A stretch of 9,225 bases of DNA. Origin: Planctomycetota bacterium. GTDB lineage: Bacteria; Planctomycetota; GCA-002687715; DRQF01. Positions 7,079 through 9,225 of the stretch are shown here, piece after piece (within the stretch, counting starts at the first letter, position 1; each line of letters begins with the position of its first letter). Under the pieces are notes generated by a model. The model worked only from the letters and a program-made list of their open reading frames with translations. It made no database searches and was not told the origin of the DNA. The stretch is from contig WFTN01000034.1 in assembly GCA_015485455.1 (NCBI GenBank), positions 1 to 9,225 of the forward strand, given 5' to 3'. The position numbers were made by a program, and so were the translations under genes.

Positions 7079-7088
7079 GGCGCCATTC

Positions 7089-7952
7089 ATGCCGCAGATA
7101 CGTGCTTATCGAGCCCCCCAGGATAAATTGTCCGATGTCGTCAATTGTGAAGACGTTGACCGATCCAAGTCCGGTGCTATGATCCGGGGCCCTAAGGATG
7201 ATCACCTTCGACTATCTCAAAACTCGGAAGAAACAGGCCTAAGTTCTTTGCCCGACGCTAAGAAGCAAAACACAGTACAGGACGCCATTGATACTGAGCC
7301 AGAAGGCAAGGGGTCTTTGGCCGCTGTCATTTTGCCATTGGCGCTGAGCATTCTCATTCTCACGCTCTGTTTCTTCTTTGTTGGCGACGAGGCAGCGATT
7401 GAACTTTTTGGCTTGTCAATTCTCACCGCCACGGTCTTGGGTAAGTTCGCTGTCCTCCGTGGTTTGAATGAATCTGGTTTGTTCGACTCCCCCTATCGCG
7501 TGGCTCTTCTCATCATTTATCTCGACTTGATGATCGGCACCATTGCCGTCTTCAATATTCGTGTCCTCTACCTCTTGCCGAAATTTGGCAACAAAATTAA
7601 GGGCCTCCAGAGCACCGGGGTTGAGATTCTCGAGCGCAATCCGTGGATGCGCAAAGCAACTTTTGCCGGGGTTGTGGCATTTGTCATGTTTCCCCTTTCT
7701 GGAACTGGGGCCATTGGCGGTTCCCTATTTGGGCGGCTCTTGGGCATGTCCCGTGTTGTCACCTTGCTGGGGATTGGTTTGGGAAGTGTCCTGGGCTCCT
7801 TTGGCATGGCAGCTTTGGCTGCGGCTTTCGGGACCCAACTTGCTTGGCTCCAATCCAGTGGGATTCTGGGTTATGGCGGCATTGTCTTTGTTGGCTTGGC
7901 AATCTATTGGCTCTATCGAAGAAGCAAACGGCAGAATGCCAGCGGGTCATAG
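7089..7952 (+). CDS. Small multidrug export family (COG2426-like) membrane protein
   Basis: An inner-membrane protein of 287 residues. The ATG at 7089 is chosen over the in-frame TTG at 7053 because GAGG (7077-7080) lies eight bases upstream. Residues 1-75 are hydrophilic, charged and probably disordered in the cytoplasm. About six hydrophobic segments follow, near residues 77-98, 102-123, 138-160, 190-214, 222-248 and 258-280. The stretch MFPLSGTGAIGGSLFGRLLG at 200-219, followed by a Gly-rich helix, resembles the conserved P-x-x-GTGA region of the small multidrug export (Sm_multidrug_ex, PF06695) family. Despite the name, the transport activity of that family is poorly established, so substrate is unknown. 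The long N-terminal extension seems unusual for the family from memory. A 23-codon ORF precedes it closely. The protein ends in a basic tail (YRRSKRQ). The pilin-like gene starts 103 bases downstream. Confidence 0.72.
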   Translation: MPQIRAYRAPQDKLSDVVNCEDVDRSKSGAMIRGPKDDHLRLSQNSEETGLSSLPDAKKQNTVQDAIDTEPEGKGSLAAVILPLALSILILTLCFFFVGDEAAIELFGLSILTATVLGKFAVLRGLNESGLFDSPYRVALLIIYLDLMIGTIAVFNIRVLYLLPKFGNKIKGLQSTGVEILERNPWMRKATFAGVVAFVMFPLSGTGAIGGSLFGRLLGMSRVVTLLGIGLGSVLGSFGMAALAAAFGTQLAWLQSSGILGYGGIVFVGLAIYWLYRRSKRQNASGS

Positions 7953-7961
7953 TCCCCATTT

Positions 7962-7983
7962 GGGTAAGTATGGACTTATGCCC
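7962..7983 (+). terminator. Weak hairpin after the membrane-protein gene
   Basis: GGGTAAGT pairs with ACTTA and CCC across the loop ATGG, with a two-base bulge. AGTTGTTTC follows rather than a clean T-run. It lies ten bases after the stop codon, so a weak terminator or pause is possible. Confidence 0.22.
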
Positions 7984-8055
7984 AGTTGTTTCTGAGCCGA
8001 TATCTCTCATGGTAAACGCGACTGCGCCCGCCAAACCTTTGAGAGAGTCCAATTT

Positions 8056-8733
8056 ATGTCTTCTTCTTGCAAACCAAATCAACATGGTTTTACTCTGATT
8101 GAATTGATGATCGTTGTGTCAATCATCTCCGTGATTGCGGCGATTGCTATTCCAAACCTGATTTCTGCGAAGAAGGCGAGCAATGAAGGCTCTGCGATCG
8201 CGACTTTGAGGAACTTGGCTTCCGTGCAAGTGCAATGCATCAATCGAAGTTTCATCGACGCTGATGGAGATGGTCAAGGGGAGTATGGCTTCTTCGGTGA
8301 GCTTTCTGGTATTACCCCGGCGCGCAACAACCCCGGAGCGCCTTTGGTGCCGCCCCTTCTGAGTGGCTCTTTTCAAGGACCCGCTCAAGGCTTGGTAACT
8401 CGGTCTGGGTTTATCTTTTGTATTTATCTGCCAGACAACACGGGTGTTGGTCTGCCAGAAACCGCAGCGAACTATGCCAGTATTGACTCTGATACAGCAG
8501 AGCAGGTTTGGTGTGCCTATGCTTGGCCTGCGGATGCTAATGGAAACGGCAGCGCATTCTTCATCAATCAGTCTGGCGAAATCATGCGTACTCAAAACAC
8601 TGTGCAGCGCTATGGTGGTCCTTTGACCCAGCCAAACTTTGATGCGGCTTTTCTCGTTCCAGGGGCCATGACGGGTCAAGTTGCCGCAGGCGTCGCTGCG
8701 GTTGACGGCGGCATTTGGAACGTTCTGCGCTAG
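8056..8733 (+). CDS. Prepilin-type protein (pseudopilin / type IV pilin-like)
   Basis: A protein of 225 residues with a class III (prepilin) signal: a leader of 11 residues ending HG, then FTLIELMIVVSIISVIAAIAIPN. A prepilin peptidase would cleave between G11 and F12. E16, the fifth mature residue, is the conserved Glu needed for pilus assembly. The hydrophobic N-terminal helix continues as a heptad-like helix to about residue 60. A loop DADGDGQGE (68-76) has the 1-3-5-9 acidic spacing of EF-hand and FG-GAP calcium loops. The globular C-terminal domain has three Cys (61, 122, 153). The start is supported by GAGAGAG at 8041-8047, eight bases upstream. Length and layout resemble single-gene pilin-like proteins I recall in Planctomycetota; no pilus assembly ATPase, platform or peptidase gene is in the window. 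It could be a minor pilin or a type II secretion pseudopilin; which one cannot be told here. Confidence 0.85.
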   Translation: MSSSCKPNQHGFTLIELMIVVSIISVIAAIAIPNLISAKKASNEGSAIATLRNLASVQVQCINRSFIDADGDGQGEYGFFGELSGITPARNNPGAPLVPPLLSGSFQGPAQGLVTRSGFIFCIYLPDNTGVGLPETAANYASIDSDTAEQVWCAYAWPADANGNGSAFFINQSGEIMRTQNTVQRYGGPLTQPNFDAAFLVPGAMTGQVAAGVAAVDGGIWNVLR

Positions 8734-8743
8734 TCTGATTGTT

Positions 8744-8761
8744 CGCGACCTCACGGTCTCG
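8744..8761. terminator. Imperfect hairpin between pilin-like and TPR genes
   Basis: CGCGACC (8744-8750) and GGTCTCG (8755-8761) can pair with one mismatch across the loop TCAC. It is ten bases after the pilin-like stop, between convergent genes. No T-run follows on either strand, so it is a weak terminator candidate. Confidence 0.3.
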
Positions 8762-8811
8762 ATTTCATGAATAAGTCGCTTTCTCGAATCAAACGCAGAT
8801 TGGGTGCGTCC

Positions 8812-9225
8812 CTATCTTCCCAGGGCGCGATTGAGGGCCTTTTCCTTTTCTTCCAGGTTCTTGAGGGCCCGGCTTTCTTCAGCCTTGAGTTGCTTATACT
8901 GAGGAAGAAGGCGGCGAAGCTCTGCGCCTTGGGGGTCTAATTTTTGCAAGCAAAGAACGGTGGCTTCCAGCGCTGAACCGTTCCTTGGGTCCCGTGCAAA
9001 TGCCTCTCGGGCCAGGGGGAGAGCCTCGCGAAATCGATTGAGCCTCATCAGTGCCGTCGCTGCCAGTGACCCGCCCCGGGAGTCATTCGGGGCTGTGTCC
9101 ATGAACAGGGTGGCTTTGTAGTAGGCTTCTTGGTTCTTGTTCTGCACCAATAAGAGGTTGATGAGATGCCAGAGTCCTTCTGGTTGATTGGGGACGGCAT
9201 TGAGCAACTTGTAGACATCACGTAA
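8812..9225 (-). CDS. TPR-repeat protein, C-terminal part (5' end outside window)
   Basis: This is the last 137 codons of a gene on the minus strand. The frame stays open to the right edge (9225), so the TTG near 9207 is not a likely start. Two tetratricopeptide-like units of exactly 34 residues can be read. The first begins PEGLWHLINLLLVQNKNQEA and ends in APND; the second begins SRGGSLAATALMRLNRFREA and ends in DPRN. Both have the typical pattern of small residues in helix A and a Pro near the end. A third, shorter helical pair follows, then a charged Lys/Glu-rich segment (KAEESRALKNLEEKEKAL) that probably forms a coiled coil or long helix at the C-terminus. TPR arrays mediate protein-protein interaction, and partners cannot be inferred from this fragment. 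No export signal can be judged because the N-terminus is missing. The gene converges on the pilin-like gene. Confidence 0.8.
   Translation of the reverse strand, partial: LRDVYKLLNAVPNQPEGLWHLINLLLVQNKNQEAYYKATLFMDTAPNDSRGGSLAATALMRLNRFREALPLAREAFARDPRNGSALEATVLCLQKLDPQGAELRRLLPQYKQLKAEESRALKNLEEKEKALNRALGR

Noticed and set aside
8119..8754. 211-codon minus-strand frame opposite the pilin-like gene
   Set aside because: The plus strand has the diagnostic prepilin signal and a good ribosome binding site; the minus frame lacks domain features.

Overview
The window looks like chromosomal DNA of a member of Planctomycetota, or a close relative in the PVC group. This is inferred from gene content: a eukaryote-like Ser/Thr protein kinase, large secreted FG-GAP (integrin-type), MAM-like and nidogen-like proteins, and a pilin-like protein with a long globular tail. 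No rRNA or conserved housekeeping gene is present, so the assignment rests on style of content. Nothing indicates a phage, insertion sequence, CRISPR array, tRNA or integrated element.

Layout from left to right. The C-terminal third of a Ser/Thr kinase (+) enters from the left edge. A convergent secreted protein of 663 residues (-) follows, with a putative CARDB-like region, a MAM-like region and a C-terminal beta-rich module. A divergent intergenic region of about 257 bases separates it from a 963-residue secreted protein (+) with 14 FG-GAP repeats. Convergent to that is a 336-residue secreted protein (-) with a nidogen-like domain, ending at a clear intrinsic terminator. About 360 bases without a recognised gene come next. 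They lead to a 23-codon small ORF behind the strongest ribosome binding site in the window, then a small-multidrug-export-family (COG2426-like) membrane protein (+). A prepilin-type protein (+) follows, and finally the C-terminal part of a TPR protein (-) that runs off the right edge.

The core is a three-gene locus of exported, non-enzymatic, beta-rich proteins (360-6638) carrying domain types used in animal extracellular matrix and adhesion. By my reading all three also share one module of roughly 115-130 residues, C-terminal in two and N-terminal in the third. A common surface, matrix or adhesion role is plausible but inferred. The kinase, pilin-like and TPR genes are neighbours without visible operon links to this core.

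The points most worth a second look are the shared module, the 14-blade FG-GAP array whose second half has an exact 58-residue period, the small ORF upstream of the membrane protein, and the double hairpin at the end of the nidogen-like gene.
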